DNA of 46,343 bases. Source: Peptococcaceae bacterium. GTDB lineage: Bacteria > Bacillota > UBA994. The position numbers and the translations under genes were made by a program. Below, one piece after another: positions 33,804 through 42,648 of this stretch. The notes beneath the pieces were generated by a model. That model did not search any database, had not been told where the DNA came from, and saw only the letters and a program-made list of their open reading frames with translations. The DNA lies in NCBI GenBank assembly GCA_018334055.1, contig JAGXSS010000017.1, forward strand, positions 1-46,343, given 5' to 3'. The first letter of the stretch is position 1. Every line of letters starts with the position of its first letter.

Positions 33804-34589
33804 ATGCTAAACAATTGGAACCAAGTTAAAATGTATGACCTCACCCAGCCCTTGAGTCACCTGACCCCGGCCTGGCCCACCTACGAGCCGCTACAAATCA
33901 AATTCTTTAAGAGACTTTGCCCTAACGGCGCCAATGGCCAACTCATCACGACCAGCAACCATGTGGGCACCCACTTAGACGGGTCGTTACACTTTTGCAC
34001 GAGCGGGCGCGACATTGCCTCCATCCCCCTGCCCGACCTCATCGGCCCCGGTGTAGTGGTAGACCTAAGCGACATTGCCGAGGACTACGGGATTTACACC
34101 TCGAAGGACATCACCGACCGCGTCGAAGTAAAAGAGGGCGACATCTTGCTCATCCACACCGGCTACATCAAGTATTCGTGGGATCAGCCCGGGGCGGACG
34201 AAGTGCGCTACATGGTCAAGCATCCCGGCCCAACGCGCGAGTTCTCGGACTGGTGCAAAAAAATGAAGCTCAAGTGGATTGGCGTGGACTGCGGCAGTGC
34301 CGACCACCCCATGAACACCAAAATTCGCGACTGGTGTCCCCGTGAGGCCAAGGAAGCCGATGCCTACTTGCAAAAAAAATACGGCAAGACGCTAGACGAG
34401 ACCTTCCCCCAGAGCGACTACCAGCTCATGCACATCGACCTTTTCCCCCTAGACATCATCCATGCCGAAAATGTGGGCGGAGAGTTGCGGTCCATATTGA
34501 ACAAACGGCTGATTATCGGCTGCTTCCCCTGGCGCTTTGTCGGCGGCGAGTCTTCCATCTGTCGCATTGTGGCCTTTGACCAAGAGTAG
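33804..34589 (+). CDS. Cyclase-family (KynB/isatin hydrolase-like) metal-dependent hydrolase
   Basis: 261 aa of the putative cyclase family (PF04199). The metal motif is HVGTHLDG at residues 53-60, with further conserved residues in GVDCGSADHPMNT. Known members hydrolyse N-formylkynurenine or isatin, or act on cyclic amides and imides. Start ATG has GGGAG. It diverges from the nitrilase-led operon across 170 bp and converges on the MoeA-like gene with only 4 bp between them. Together with nitrilase and hydroxylase it supports a nitrogen heterocycle route; the substrate is unknown. Confidence 0.88.
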   Translation: MLNNWNQVKMYDLTQPLSHLTPAWPTYEPLQIKFFKRLCPNGANGQLITTSNHVGTHLDGSLHFCTSGRDIASIPLPDLIGPGVVVDLSDIAEDYGIYTSKDITDRVEVKEGDILLIHTGYIKYSWDQPGADEVRYMVKHPGPTREFSDWCKKMKLKWIGVDCGSADHPMNTKIRDWCPREAKEADAYLQKKYGKTLDETFPQSDYQLMHIDLFPLDIIHAENVGGELRSILNKRLIIGCFPWRFVGGESSICRIVAFDQE

Positions 34590-34593
34590 GCCC

Positions 34594-35613
34594 CTACTTG
34601 CCAAAGGGGCATACGGGGTAGTGACACACCGCACAGCCTAAACAAAGCCCTCCGTGGCCGAGCGCGGCTAGGTCGCGCTGGGTGAGTCGCTCGCCCGCCA
34701 AGAGCCGTGGCAAGATGAGATCAAGAATAGTGGTTTGACAGTACATCACACAACCCGGCAAGCCGATGATGGGTATTTCACCTAGGTAGGCCAGCATAAA
34801 CATGGAGCCGGGCAGAACAGGAGCCCCGTAAGATACCAAGATGCCGCCGGCGAGAGCTATGCCACGCGGTGTAACATCGTCGGGGTCAACCGACATCCCC
34901 CCACTCACGGCGATGATTTCGGCCCCGCTCTGCGCCAGCAAAATTATTTCTTGGGAAATAACCTCGGCATCGTCCGGTGCCAGCACCTGGGGCAACAAAA
35001 AACAGTCGAAGGCCGCAGCCTTGGCGGCTATGACCGGGCCGAACTTATCGGCAATGCGCCCGTAGTAGATTTCGTTGCCGGTGGTGACCAAAGCCATGGT
35101 CTTTGGCAGGAGGGGCTTAGCCCATACCACCGGCCCCCGCTCGGCACAGATTTTCTCCACCTCGACTACACGAGCTTCCGGAATGACCAAGGGAATGACC
35201 CGCGTTCCCGCCACCACCGCCCCAGCCTCTACCACCTGGTTGTTGTGGCGCGTAGCCACGATAACCTCGGGCACAGAGTTGATGCCGAGCAAAACCTCCT
35301 CCGCAACCTTGACTAACGCGCGTCGCTCGGCGACGAGGTTAATCTTGCCCTCGGAGGGGGCGCTTAGCGAAATATTGGCCCCGGCACAGGCAGTGGCTAT
35401 GCGTAGCGCTGCCTGGTTTTCGTGCAATTGGCCGGGCAGATCCTCCCACACATAAAGATGCTCCTTGCCCAGTTCTAGGAGCAGGGGGATGTCGCTCGCG
35501 GTCACGACATGGCCTTTTTTAAAAGCTGCTCCCTTAAACTCGCCGGGCACAATCCTGGTAATGTCGTGGCAAAGAATCGACCCGACTGCATCGTACACGC
35601 TTATCTTCTTCAC
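34594..35613 (-). CDS. MoeA-like molybdopterin-binding protein with cysteine-rich tail
   Basis: 339 aa. The MoaB/MoeA-type molybdopterin-binding fold lies at ~170-310 (LVTTGNEIYYGR, AVSGGMSVDPDDVTP, GLPGCVMYC). The last 16 residues carry Cys324, 327, 330 and 335 (CLGCAVCHYPVC), a possible metal or Fe-S site not part of classical MoeA. It is shorter than MoeA (~400) and has a different N-terminal region. It ends the operon with YqeB, XdhC and YqeC-MocA, so a dedicated role in finishing or inserting the cofactor of the adjacent hydroxylase is likely. GTG start, GGGGGG upstream. Confidence 0.85.
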   Translation of the reverse strand: MKKISVYDAVGSILCHDITRIVPGEFKGAAFKKGHVVTASDIPLLLELGKEHLYVWEDLPGQLHENQAALRIATACAGANISLSAPSEGKINLVAERRALVKVAEEVLLGINSVPEVIVATRHNNQVVEAGAVVAGTRVIPLVIPEARVVEVEKICAERGPVVWAKPLLPKTMALVTTGNEIYYGRIADKFGPVIAAKAAAFDCFLLPQVLAPDDAEVISQEIILLAQSGAEIIAVSGGMSVDPDDVTPRGIALAGGILVSYGAPVLPGSMFMLAYLGEIPIIGLPGCVMYCQTTILDLILPRLLAGERLTQRDLAALGHGGLCLGCAVCHYPVCPFGK

Positions 35614-35632
35614 TTTGTTCCCCCCAGCCTAG

Positions 35633-37006
35633 TTAATCTATCTTCAGAAGTTGCTCGTAATCTGCCGGGGTATCGATATCGTTTAGGACGGCATCGTCGC
35701 CGACTTCCACCCCGCAGAGCCTTTCACGGTAGCGCTCCATGATTTCACGCCCACCTTGATCTGCCCCTAGCGACAAAAAATCTCCCAAGAGTTCGACCGG
35801 AAAAATGACCGGGTTGCCGCGCTTCCCCTCATAGGTGGGATAGATAATCTGGGACCGCTGAGTTAAAAACCGCTGCACTAAGGTGTCGATAGTGGACGGT
35901 GATAAGCGAGGTTGGTCTCCTAGGGCGAACAAAACTCCCTGGGGCAAATCTTTTCTACCGACGAGAAATGCTGCCGCAGCCTGAACCGAGGACCCAATGC
36001 CGCCATGGTAGGCCGGATTTTCGACTATTTCTATTGGCAAACCCCCAAGTAGCAGTCTGGCCTCGTTGGCTCTGTGCCCAAGCACCACCGCCACCCCTGC
36101 CACCTGACTCATCAGTAAGTTTTCCACCGCATGCCTGAGCAAGGCCTTCCCCCGCCAGGGCAGGAACATTTTATCGCCGCCGAGGCGAGTGGATAACCCA
36201 GCCGCAAGCACCACCCCGGCTACCGGCCTAGAGGGCGGCCAAGACTCGGGCACTTGAGCGAGAGCCGAGGCCTTGCCGATCAAGACCTGCCTTGCGGGCA
36301 ACAGACGGTTGAGATGCCGCGCCACCAAGCGCCCGCTGGCGAGGAGAGCTGCATCGTTTCTGTCGCCGACCATGTTAAGCCACAGCGCTTGGCGAGATAA
36401 AGGTGCTTGGCTGACTGCTAGGGCAAACTGGCCAGCAAGAGACGCCGCGGCGTGTGCGGGGGCGATGGTCTCTCCCATACTGAGCCCAGTGGAGCCGGCC
36501 ACCACCTCAGGGCGATGCACATACTGGCTGTCTAAGGGCTTGCCTATAACACCAAGCCCCATAACCACCACCACCAAGGTGGTTTCCCTAGGGATTACGG
36601 GCTCGTGGACGTGGTGCCCCTTGAGCCAGCGACCCATGGCCCCATCGGCTTCAACTAAGATGGTGCATGCGGGGAAGGCTGCCCTAAGCGCAGAGAACCA
36701 AAACTCGGGTATGCCAAGCAACTTTCCCCCAGCGATTTCCCTTTGGCCGAGCACCACACAAGGCGAGCTCATCCATTGTACTCCTAGTTGCCAAATAGCT
36801 TCGTCTATACTACCCGCCAAGACCACCGGTCCGGCCTGACCGGGCTTGGGCCTATATATCTTGGTGGTGGTGGTGATGAGGACTTTGGAACGAAGGCTTA
36901 GTTCACATCCCAATCGCAACATCAAGGTCGTCTTGCCACCAGCACCCATCAATGCCACTATGTCGCCTTGCGCAATGCCCAGTCTGTCCGCAATGTAGTT
37001 GTTCAT
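35633..37006 (-). CDS. YqeC-MocA fusion: selenium-cofactor protein plus molybdenum cofactor cytidylyltransferase
   Basis: 457 aa in two domains. Residues 1-~250 match YqeC, a P-loop protein tied to selenium-dependent molybdenum hydroxylases (GAGGKTTLMLRLG at 22-34, ITTTTKIYRP, LVEADGAMGRWLKGH). Residues ~262-457 match MocA/MobA nucleotidyltransferases (GVVLAAGLSTRLGGDKM, LPWRGKALL, LGDQPRLS), which make the cytosine or guanine dinucleotide form of the cofactor. The two are usually separate genes. ATG 37006 lies 2 bp after the xdhC stop. It joins two maturation steps for the hydroxylase encoded at 29072-32746. Confidence 0.9.
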   Translation of the reverse strand: MNNYIADRLGIAQGDIVALMGAGGKTTLMLRLGCELSLRSKVLITTTTKIYRPKPGQAGPVVLAGSIDEAIWQLGVQWMSSPCVVLGQREIAGGKLLGIPEFWFSALRAAFPACTILVEADGAMGRWLKGHHVHEPVIPRETTLVVVVMGLGVIGKPLDSQYVHRPEVVAGSTGLSMGETIAPAHAAASLAGQFALAVSQAPLSRQALWLNMVGDRNDAALLASGRLVARHLNRLLPARQVLIGKASALAQVPESWPPSRPVAGVVLAAGLSTRLGGDKMFLPWRGKALLRHAVENLLMSQVAGVAVVLGHRANEARLLLGGLPIEIVENPAYHGGIGSSVQAAAAFLVGRKDLPQGVLFALGDQPRLSPSTIDTLVQRFLTQRSQIIYPTYEGKRGNPVIFPVELLGDFLSLGADQGGREIMERYRERLCGVEVGDDAVLNDIDTPADYEQLLKID

Positions 37007-37008
37007 GC

Positions 37009-38100
37009 CTACACCGGGGCGATGTGCACCAGCATCTTGCCCCCACAGGCCATGCCCTCATCTTCGTGGGCGGAGCCGGTCATGTCCACCGTGTGGAACA
37101 GGGTCTTTACGCTCTGCATGGCCTGAAGCGCTATGTTCCGCACTTCGCTTTCGGCACAACCTCCCCCTATAGTGCCCACCGTTCGTCCATCGGCATATAC
37201 CAACATTTGCGCTCCGGCTTGGCGCGGGGCAGACCCCCAGGTGTTGACAATGGTGGTCAGGGCGAGGGGCGTGCCCGGCTCGGCATGTACTATGGCGCGT
37301 AGCACCGCCAAGTCGCCCGCCGCACCGCGCCGGCCATGCCCCCCCTGCGCCAAGGGGAGGTTCTTCACCTTGATCACCTCAGCCAGAATGCTGGTGGCGA
37401 TTTCGGCCGGTGTTTCGGCGCCGATAGCGAGACCGATAGGCGCATACAAAGCTGCTAATTGCTCCTTTGGCACGCCTTCGGCAGCGAGCATTTCTTTCAT
37501 ATCGATCACGCGGCGGCGACTGCCTATCATGCCTAGGTAGGCGGCGGGTGTGCCGAGGAGCCGGCGCAGACAATCGGCATCATAGCGATGCCCCCGGGTT
37601 ACAATGACCGCATAAACATGCGGGGTAATGGGTAAAGATTGCAAAGCCGGAACAAAGGGAGCGCAGATGATTTCGTCGGCGGTGGGAAAAAGGTCCTTCG
37701 AGGCAAAAAAGGGGCGATCATCAATGACCACCACCTTGAAGTCCAGCATCCCAGCCATGACAGCTAATGGCTGGGCAATATGGCCGCCGCCACAGATGAC
37801 CATGGTAAGTGGGGGCGTATGATGCACCGCTAAGAAAAGCTCCGCACTCACTTCGGGCAAAACAAAAGTACAAACGCCGGTGCCCCTGCCCGGGGTGACA
37901 CCTGACAGTGCCTTCGTGGTGGCCTCTTGCAGGGCGTGAACGTGCTGCTCGGACCAGGTGGTCTCTACCATTTCTAACGCTAGGTCCTGCCCACTCTTTA
38001 GGGAAAACAAGGTCTGCCCCCCGCAACTACTGACCTGCACCATATCGCGCCCCCCTTCTAGGGCGAGCAAGAGCTCGCGGTGGATGCGACGATTACTCAT
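37009..38100 (-). CDS. xdhC: XdhC-family molybdenum cofactor maturation protein with C-terminal CoxI domain
   Basis: 363 aa from ATG 38100, which has AAGGAGG upstream and an ATGA overlap with yqeB; the longer frame to 38187 lies within yqeB. A Rossmann XdhC domain with ICGGGHIAQPL (~103-113) and YLGMIGSRRR (~188-197) occupies the middle. The CoxI-like domain, normally at the N-terminus, is at ~262-363 (TTIVNTWGSAPRQAGAQMLV, GTIGGGCAESEVR, GMACGG). Residues 1-95 are a diverged extra domain. XdhC proteins protect and sulfurate the cofactor before insertion; here a selenium version is plausible. Confidence 0.9.
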   Translation of the reverse strand: MSNRRIHRELLLALEGGRDMVQVSSCGGQTLFSLKSGQDLALEMVETTWSEQHVHALQEATTKALSGVTPGRGTGVCTFVLPEVSAELFLAVHHTPPLTMVICGGGHIAQPLAVMAGMLDFKVVVIDDRPFFASKDLFPTADEIICAPFVPALQSLPITPHVYAVIVTRGHRYDADCLRRLLGTPAAYLGMIGSRRRVIDMKEMLAAEGVPKEQLAALYAPIGLAIGAETPAEIATSILAEVIKVKNLPLAQGGHGRRGAAGDLAVLRAIVHAEPGTPLALTTIVNTWGSAPRQAGAQMLVYADGRTVGTIGGGCAESEVRNIALQAMQSVKTLFHTVDMTGSAHEDEGMACGGKMLVHIAPV

Positions 38101-38939
38101 GGCAAAAACCTCCTTCGCGAGAGCCACAGCAAGGCCTCGAGTACTCCACCCGCTATGGACCGCGCCTTGTCTGAGATGGTGAAACAATCTTCATATGTGG
38201 CTAGGGCGTCGATATCGCCAATTTTTTGCCCGGCCGTGACCATTAGTCGGGGGTATAGCTGACCCCGGACCCTGCCGGCCATCTCCGCAAGAACCAACGT
38301 GGCTTGGCCATCATCTTTGACCATGCCCACCGTCTCGCCCAAAGCTACTAGGTCGCCGATTTGCTTCTCTGGCCACCAAACCCCCCGAGCCGGAGCCCGC
38401 AATACCCGTTCCCTGGCATAACCACCTACCAAGCCCGCTATGCCGGTGTTCGGGGCGGCCGAGCCCTCCCGGAGAACCCGCCCCAAGTGATGGCCGCGGT
38501 TAGTTTCGATGATGGCATGGGCATCTACCCCCGCCACAAAGCCGGGACCTAAGGCCACCACTATCGGCGCTTGCGAAACATGGGTTCTGGTGGGTTTTTT
38601 AGCCATGATGGCGTCGACCACGGCAAAGGGCCTTAGAAGGTCGATGGTGGCGGTGCTAGGGTCAATAACTATGGGCACTAGGTTCTGCCGCCAGTACCCC
38701 TCAAGCAATGCCACCGCCGGTCCTTGTTCGCGCGGCAATGGCTCCGTCACGAGCTTAGCAACAATATCTTCTACCTGCATCTCGCCCGCGTAGACTGCGG
38801 TCGCCAAGGACACCGTCCGCCGCACCATGCGTGGCTCATCTTGCTCTAACATAACAAGTAAGAATCCGGCGCGCCAAAGCCTCTGGGCAACACCGGTGGC
38901 GAGGTCGCCGGCCCCTCTGATGACCACGAGTTGCTGCAT
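38097..38939 (-). CDS. yqeB: YqeB (EF2563 family) selenium-dependent molybdenum hydroxylase system protein
   Basis: 280 aa. The start VVIRGAGDLATGVAQRLWRA is a Rossmann-like dinucleotide motif typical of EF2563/YqeB proteins, followed by VRRTVSLATAVY and a C-terminal half resembling a lipoyl/barrel-like fold (PARGVWWPEKQIGDLVALGE). YqeB is a comparative-genomics marker of selenium-dependent molybdenum hydroxylases; the biochemical step is not established. First of four co-oriented maturation genes, with an ATGA overlap to xdhC. Confidence 0.9.
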   Translation of the reverse strand: MQQLVVIRGAGDLATGVAQRLWRAGFLLVMLEQDEPRMVRRTVSLATAVYAGEMQVEDIVAKLVTEPLPREQGPAVALLEGYWRQNLVPIVIDPSTATIDLLRPFAVVDAIMAKKPTRTHVSQAPIVVALGPGFVAGVDAHAIIETNRGHHLGRVLREGSAAPNTGIAGLVGGYARERVLRAPARGVWWPEKQIGDLVALGETVGMVKDDGQATLVLAEMAGRVRGQLYPRLMVTAGQKIGDIDALATYEDCFTISDKARSIAGGVLEALLWLSRRRFLP

Positions 38940-38991
38940 CCAATGACCTTCTTTCTATAGCGTATAACGCAAAAACCTGCCATATCGTGTC

Positions 38992-39771
38992 TTAATAATG
39001 TCCCAGTAGGCCCTTGTCACGCGCAATGCGCTCGCTCCACGCAAAGGCCATCATGCCCAGAGCAAGATAAAAAACCCCCGTCCCCACAAGCACCATGAGG
39101 TGAGTAGGGTTTAGCTCCCAGATGCGCCGGCCATGAATCATGACCTCGCGCAGGAGGGCATTACCCATGGAAAGAGGCAGGAACCTAGCCCAAGGGAATT
39201 GCGCCCATGGCAGGGTAAGAAACGCCAAAAAAACGAACTGAAAAATCGAGAAAAAGGCTTGGATGCGCTTGTAGATAAGTGCCAAACCACCCACCGCAAA
39301 CCCTACGCCATAGGCCGACATCAGGGTCACGATGAACAGGGGCACGATGCTCACCAAGTCCACATGCAGGTATTTGCCCGTGCTCACCATGAGCACGGCG
39401 AGGATGACGGCCGCGTAACCGAATTGCAGCACCAGGTTGCAGAGCAGGCTGTAGGCATTGAGACGACCGAAACCTATGGGCGAAATGTACAATTGCTCCA
39501 GGGTGCCTACTTGCGCCTGCGCATTGAGGTCCCAAGACAGCTCGCTATACGCCATAATCGCCATTGTCCACAGCAAATAACCCACCAAGAGGCCCTCGAG
39601 CGTGTCCCCAGCCGCAATGGCTACGCCTCCTAAGCGCTGCAACCCGAAGAACAGAATCATGAACATCGCATAGAGTGAAACTAGCATGGAAATAGTGTTA
39701 AAGGCATAACGCTTTAACTCAATGATATTGCGAAATAACACTGCTTGAAAAGCTATGAGTTGCCGTTGCAT
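38992..39771 (-). CDS. ABC-2 type transporter permease
   Basis: 259 aa with about six membrane helices and the ABC-2 layout: cytoplasmic N-terminus, a central LEQLYISPIGFGRL coupling segment and a final helix before WSERIARDKGLLGHY. The start lies 19 bases inside the ATPase gene, so the two are coupled and form one exporter. Substrate unknown; lipids, antibiotics and polysaccharides are all exported by this class. Confidence 0.88.
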   Translation of the reverse strand: MQRQLIAFQAVLFRNIIELKRYAFNTISMLVSLYAMFMILFFGLQRLGGVAIAAGDTLEGLLVGYLLWTMAIMAYSELSWDLNAQAQVGTLEQLYISPIGFGRLNAYSLLCNLVLQFGYAAVILAVLMVSTGKYLHVDLVSIVPLFIVTLMSAYGVGFAVGGLALIYKRIQAFFSIFQFVFLAFLTLPWAQFPWARFLPLSMGNALLREVMIHGRRIWELNPTHLMVLVGTGVFYLALGMMAFAWSERIARDKGLLGHY

Positions 39772-40718
39772 CTCTCGCGCTCCTTTCGCACTAAGGCCAC
39801 GAAGGCTTTTTCTAAATCAGGGTCCTGCTGATTTATAGTTTCGATGTCGATATTGTGCTCGCGCAAAAAGTCCATGAGAGCGTATAAATCGCCAGAGGAA
39901 GGCAGGTTGATGGTGATGTTGGTCTTTCTCTCCCCATTCTGCACTTCCACATCGGTAAATTTCTTCCGCATACCCTCTACAACCTCGTTATCGAGCACAT
40001 TGCCGATGGCGAGTTTGTAGTTGCGGCTACGAAACACTGCCAGCAGGTCGTCAATTTTATCGTCAGCGATGACTCTGCCGCCAGACATAATTATGACCCG
40101 TTGGCAAATGTCTTGAATGACCGCCATGTCGTGACTACTGACGACCATAGTCCTAGCCTCGGCGGCGGCCAGCTCCTTCAGTATCCCGCGAAGCTCATAT
40201 GATGTTTCTATGTCCAGCCCCACGGTGGGCTCATCAAGAAAAACCAAGGGAGTTTTCTTGACCAAGGCACAGCAGATGGCCACCTTTTGTTTCATGCCCT
40301 GCGACAGCTGCCGCACTTCGGTGCTACGTTTATCAACCAACTTAAAGGTTTCAATGAGGTGATCAAAGTAGTCCTTTTCTATTTTGTGGGAAACACCATG
40401 GATGCCCGCGAAGAAGACAATATTCTCCCAAGTGGTCATGCGCCAGTAGATATTGCGGCTGCCCTCGAGAACCGCCGCCACCAGGGAGAGCGCGTTATTC
40501 GGCTCGGCAAAGGGGTCAAAACCGCCCACCTTGATCGAGCCGGCGCTGGGGCGGGTTATGCCCAGCACCGACTTAATGGTGGTCGTCTTGCCGGCCCCAT
40601 TCGGCCCCAGCAGGCCGACGATTTCGCCGCGTTTCACGGCGAAGGTGACATCGTCCACGGCTTTAACCTTGTTCTTGCCACTGACAAAAACCTTGCTGAG
40701 ATGACTTACTTCTAGCAT
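39753..40718 (-). CDS. ABC-2 type transporter ATP-binding protein
   Basis: 321 aa: Walker A GPNGAGKTTTIK, signature LSQGMKQKVAICCAL, Walker B LVFLDEPTVGLD and switch MVVSSHDMAV. Residues ~225-321 form the extra C-terminal domain common in CcmA/DrrA-type exporters. ATG 40718 has GGGGG about 9 bases upstream. It pairs with the overlapping permease. Located 11 bp downstream of psuG, so probably in the same long transcript, though without clear metabolic relation. Confidence 0.92.
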   Translation of the reverse strand: MLEVSHLSKVFVSGKNKVKAVDDVTFAVKRGEIVGLLGPNGAGKTTTIKSVLGITRPSAGSIKVGGFDPFAEPNNALSLVAAVLEGSRNIYWRMTTWENIVFFAGIHGVSHKIEKDYFDHLIETFKLVDKRSTEVRQLSQGMKQKVAICCALVKKTPLVFLDEPTVGLDIETSYELRGILKELAAAEARTMVVSSHDMAVIQDICQRVIIMSGGRVIADDKIDDLLAVFRSRNYKLAIGNVLDNEVVEGMRKKFTDVEVQNGERKTNITINLPSSGDLYALMDFLREHNIDIETINQQDPDLEKAFVALVRKERERCNGNS

Positions 40719-40729
40719 TCGTGCACCCC

Positions 40730-41653
40730 CTATAAAGATGCCAAGGCCGAGGCTAAATGTGCTCCCACCCGGGCATTGTGGTAAATGAGTTCTATATTGG
40801 CCACGAGGCTCCGGCCCCCGGTCATTTCTTTGACCTGCGCGAGCAGGAAGGGAGTTATCTCCTTGCCGCGAATCCCTTGTTTATGCGCCTCCTGCACCGC
40901 CGCCTCAACAATCCCCGCCAGCAAGTCTAGGGGCAGTTCATGTTCTCTTAGTATGGGGTTAGCGACCACGAGGCCACCCCTGAGGCCCAAATCCCACTTA
41001 GTCCGGATGGCCTTGGCCACATCGCGGGGGGTATCGAGCCGATAGTCCACCCCAAACCCGCTCGCCCGGGTATAAAAGGCAGGAAAATCATCAGTCTGGT
41101 AGCCGATGACGGGCACCCCATGCGTCTCTAAGTATTCTAAAGTCAAACCGATGTCGAGGATGCTTTTACAACCGGCGCAGATGACGGCCACATCAGTTCT
41201 GGCCAGTTCCGTGAGGTCTGCCGACACATCAAAGGTCTCCGGCGCACCACGGTGCACCCCGCCTATGCCCCCCGTAACAAACACCCGTATGCCAGCCATA
41301 TCGGCAATAATCATGGTTGAAGCCACCGTGGTCGCTCCATCGAGACCTTTTGCTATGATAAGGGGCAGGTCGCGGCGCGAGGTCTTGATTACGTTCTCGG
41401 CCTGTCCCAGATACGAAACTTCGGCCTCAGAAAGCCCTACCTTGATTTTTCCTTTGATAATGGCTATGGTCGCAGGCACCGCGCCGTGCTCGCGCACGAT
41501 TTGCTCTACCCGGAGTGCCGTTTCTACATTTTGGGGGTAGGGCATGCCATGCGAGATGATGGTGCTCTCTAGGGCCACCACCGGTTGCCCTAGAGCAAGC
41601 GCCGCGGCCACTTCACCATTGACTTCTATGAATTGCTTAAAACTATCGATCAT
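40730..41653 (-). CDS. psuG: Pseudouridine-5'-phosphate glycosidase
   Basis: 307 aa, the normal size of PsuG, which reversibly splits pseudouridine 5'-phosphate into uracil and ribose 5-phosphate with a metal ion. Diagnostic stretches are VALESTIISHGMPYPQN, AIIKGKIKVGLSE, TTVASTMIIADMAGIRVF, TGGIGGVHRGAP and VICAGCKSILDIG. ATG follows GGGAGGG and overlaps the kinase stop as ATGA, the usual psuK-psuG pairing. Uracil released here could relate to the NCS2 permease at 27777, but they are in separate transcripts. Confidence 0.96.
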   Translation of the reverse strand: MIDSFKQFIEVNGEVAAALALGQPVVALESTIISHGMPYPQNVETALRVEQIVREHGAVPATIAIIKGKIKVGLSEAEVSYLGQAENVIKTSRRDLPLIIAKGLDGATTVASTMIIADMAGIRVFVTGGIGGVHRGAPETFDVSADLTELARTDVAVICAGCKSILDIGLTLEYLETHGVPVIGYQTDDFPAFYTRASGFGVDYRLDTPRDVAKAIRTKWDLGLRGGLVVANPILREHELPLDLLAGIVEAAVQEAHKQGIRGKEITPFLLAQVKEMTGGRSLVANIELIYHNARVGAHLASALASL

Positions 41654-42615
41654 AATTCCCTCCCGATTAGCGGTCTTGTCCCGCTGAGAAAGTCCCGCAC
41701 TAGCGTTACCGACATCTGGGGATGAATGGCGGTGGGTACCCCTAAGGTCAAGGCCGCCATCGCCTGGGCAAAATTAGCGGTATCGGCAACACTCAGTCCC
41801 TGCAAATGTCCATAGACCAGGCCAGCCATACAGGCATCCCCCGCTCCGGTGGCACTGATTAAGGGTACCACTTGCGCGCCGACATGCTGATACCCCTCTC
41901 TGCTACCACAATAGAGACCCTCACTGCCTAGGCTGATAAACACCCTTTGTACTCCCCGAGCAACAAACCAAGCCGTCAGCTTGGGCAAATCTCCTGGCTC
42001 ATGAATACTTAGGCCGGATAATTGCGCGGCCTCCAACTTGTTGGGTTTGACGGTGTGAAAAGATCCCAAGAGGGGGCGCAGCCTTACGCACTTGTTGGCC
42101 GAAACCATGTCCACAAAGAGAGGGCGATCACCAAACTCCTGGGCCATATAGGCCAAAGTGTCGGGCTCTAGATTGGCGTCGAGCACGATTACCGCCGCGC
42201 GGCGGATAACTTCGGCCTTGCTCGCCAAAAAATCAGCGCTTAAGCGCCTAAAAATATCCATACTCGCTATCGCCACCCGCATATCACGCGCCTCATCCAG
42301 CACCGCCAGGTAGCAGGCCGTACTCTCGTCCGGCAGCACCAAAGTATGCGAAAAATCCATGCCCAACTTCTCGCCGGCCACGGCTATTTCCCGGCCATCG
42401 TCATCATCACCGAGGGCCGTAATCACTTTTACCCCTACCCCAAGGCGAACCAAATTCTCCCCTATATTTCGCCCCACACCGCCCAGGGACTTTTGCAACA
42501 TGCCCGGATTTGAGTCCTCCATCTGCAGAGGGCCATAGGGAATGCCGGTAATGTCCATGGCCGCCCCGCCAATGATTAACACATACTCCCCTTCGACATC
42601 GACCCCTCCTCGCAC
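41650..42615 (-). CDS. psuK: PfkB-family carbohydrate kinase, probable pseudouridine kinase
   Basis: About 321 aa of the ribokinase fold: N-terminal VLIIGGAAMDITG, the GGVGRNIGENLVRLG glycine pair and the C-terminal ATGAGDACMAGLVYG motif with the catalytic Asp. Adjacency and ATGA overlap with psuG make pseudouridine kinase the best call, though the family includes ribokinase and adenosine kinase. The start is unclear: GTG 42615 lacks a good ribosome binding site, while GAGGAGGGG lies inside the frame and points to a start further in, such as GTG 42582. Confidence 0.88.
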   Translation of the reverse strand: MRGGVDVEGEYVLIIGGAAMDITGIPYGPLQMEDSNPGMLQKSLGGVGRNIGENLVRLGVGVKVITALGDDDDGREIAVAGEKLGMDFSHTLVLPDESTACYLAVLDEARDMRVAIASMDIFRRLSADFLASKAEVIRRAAVIVLDANLEPDTLAYMAQEFGDRPLFVDMVSANKCVRLRPLLGSFHTVKPNKLEAAQLSGLSIHEPGDLPKLTAWFVARGVQRVFISLGSEGLYCGSREGYQHVGAQVVPLISATGAGDACMAGLVYGHLQGLSVADTANFAQAMAALTLGVPTAIHPQMSVTLVRDFLSGTRPLIGREL

Positions 42616-42648
42616 CGCCGCATAAACAAAAAGACCAGTCCCTTTTGT

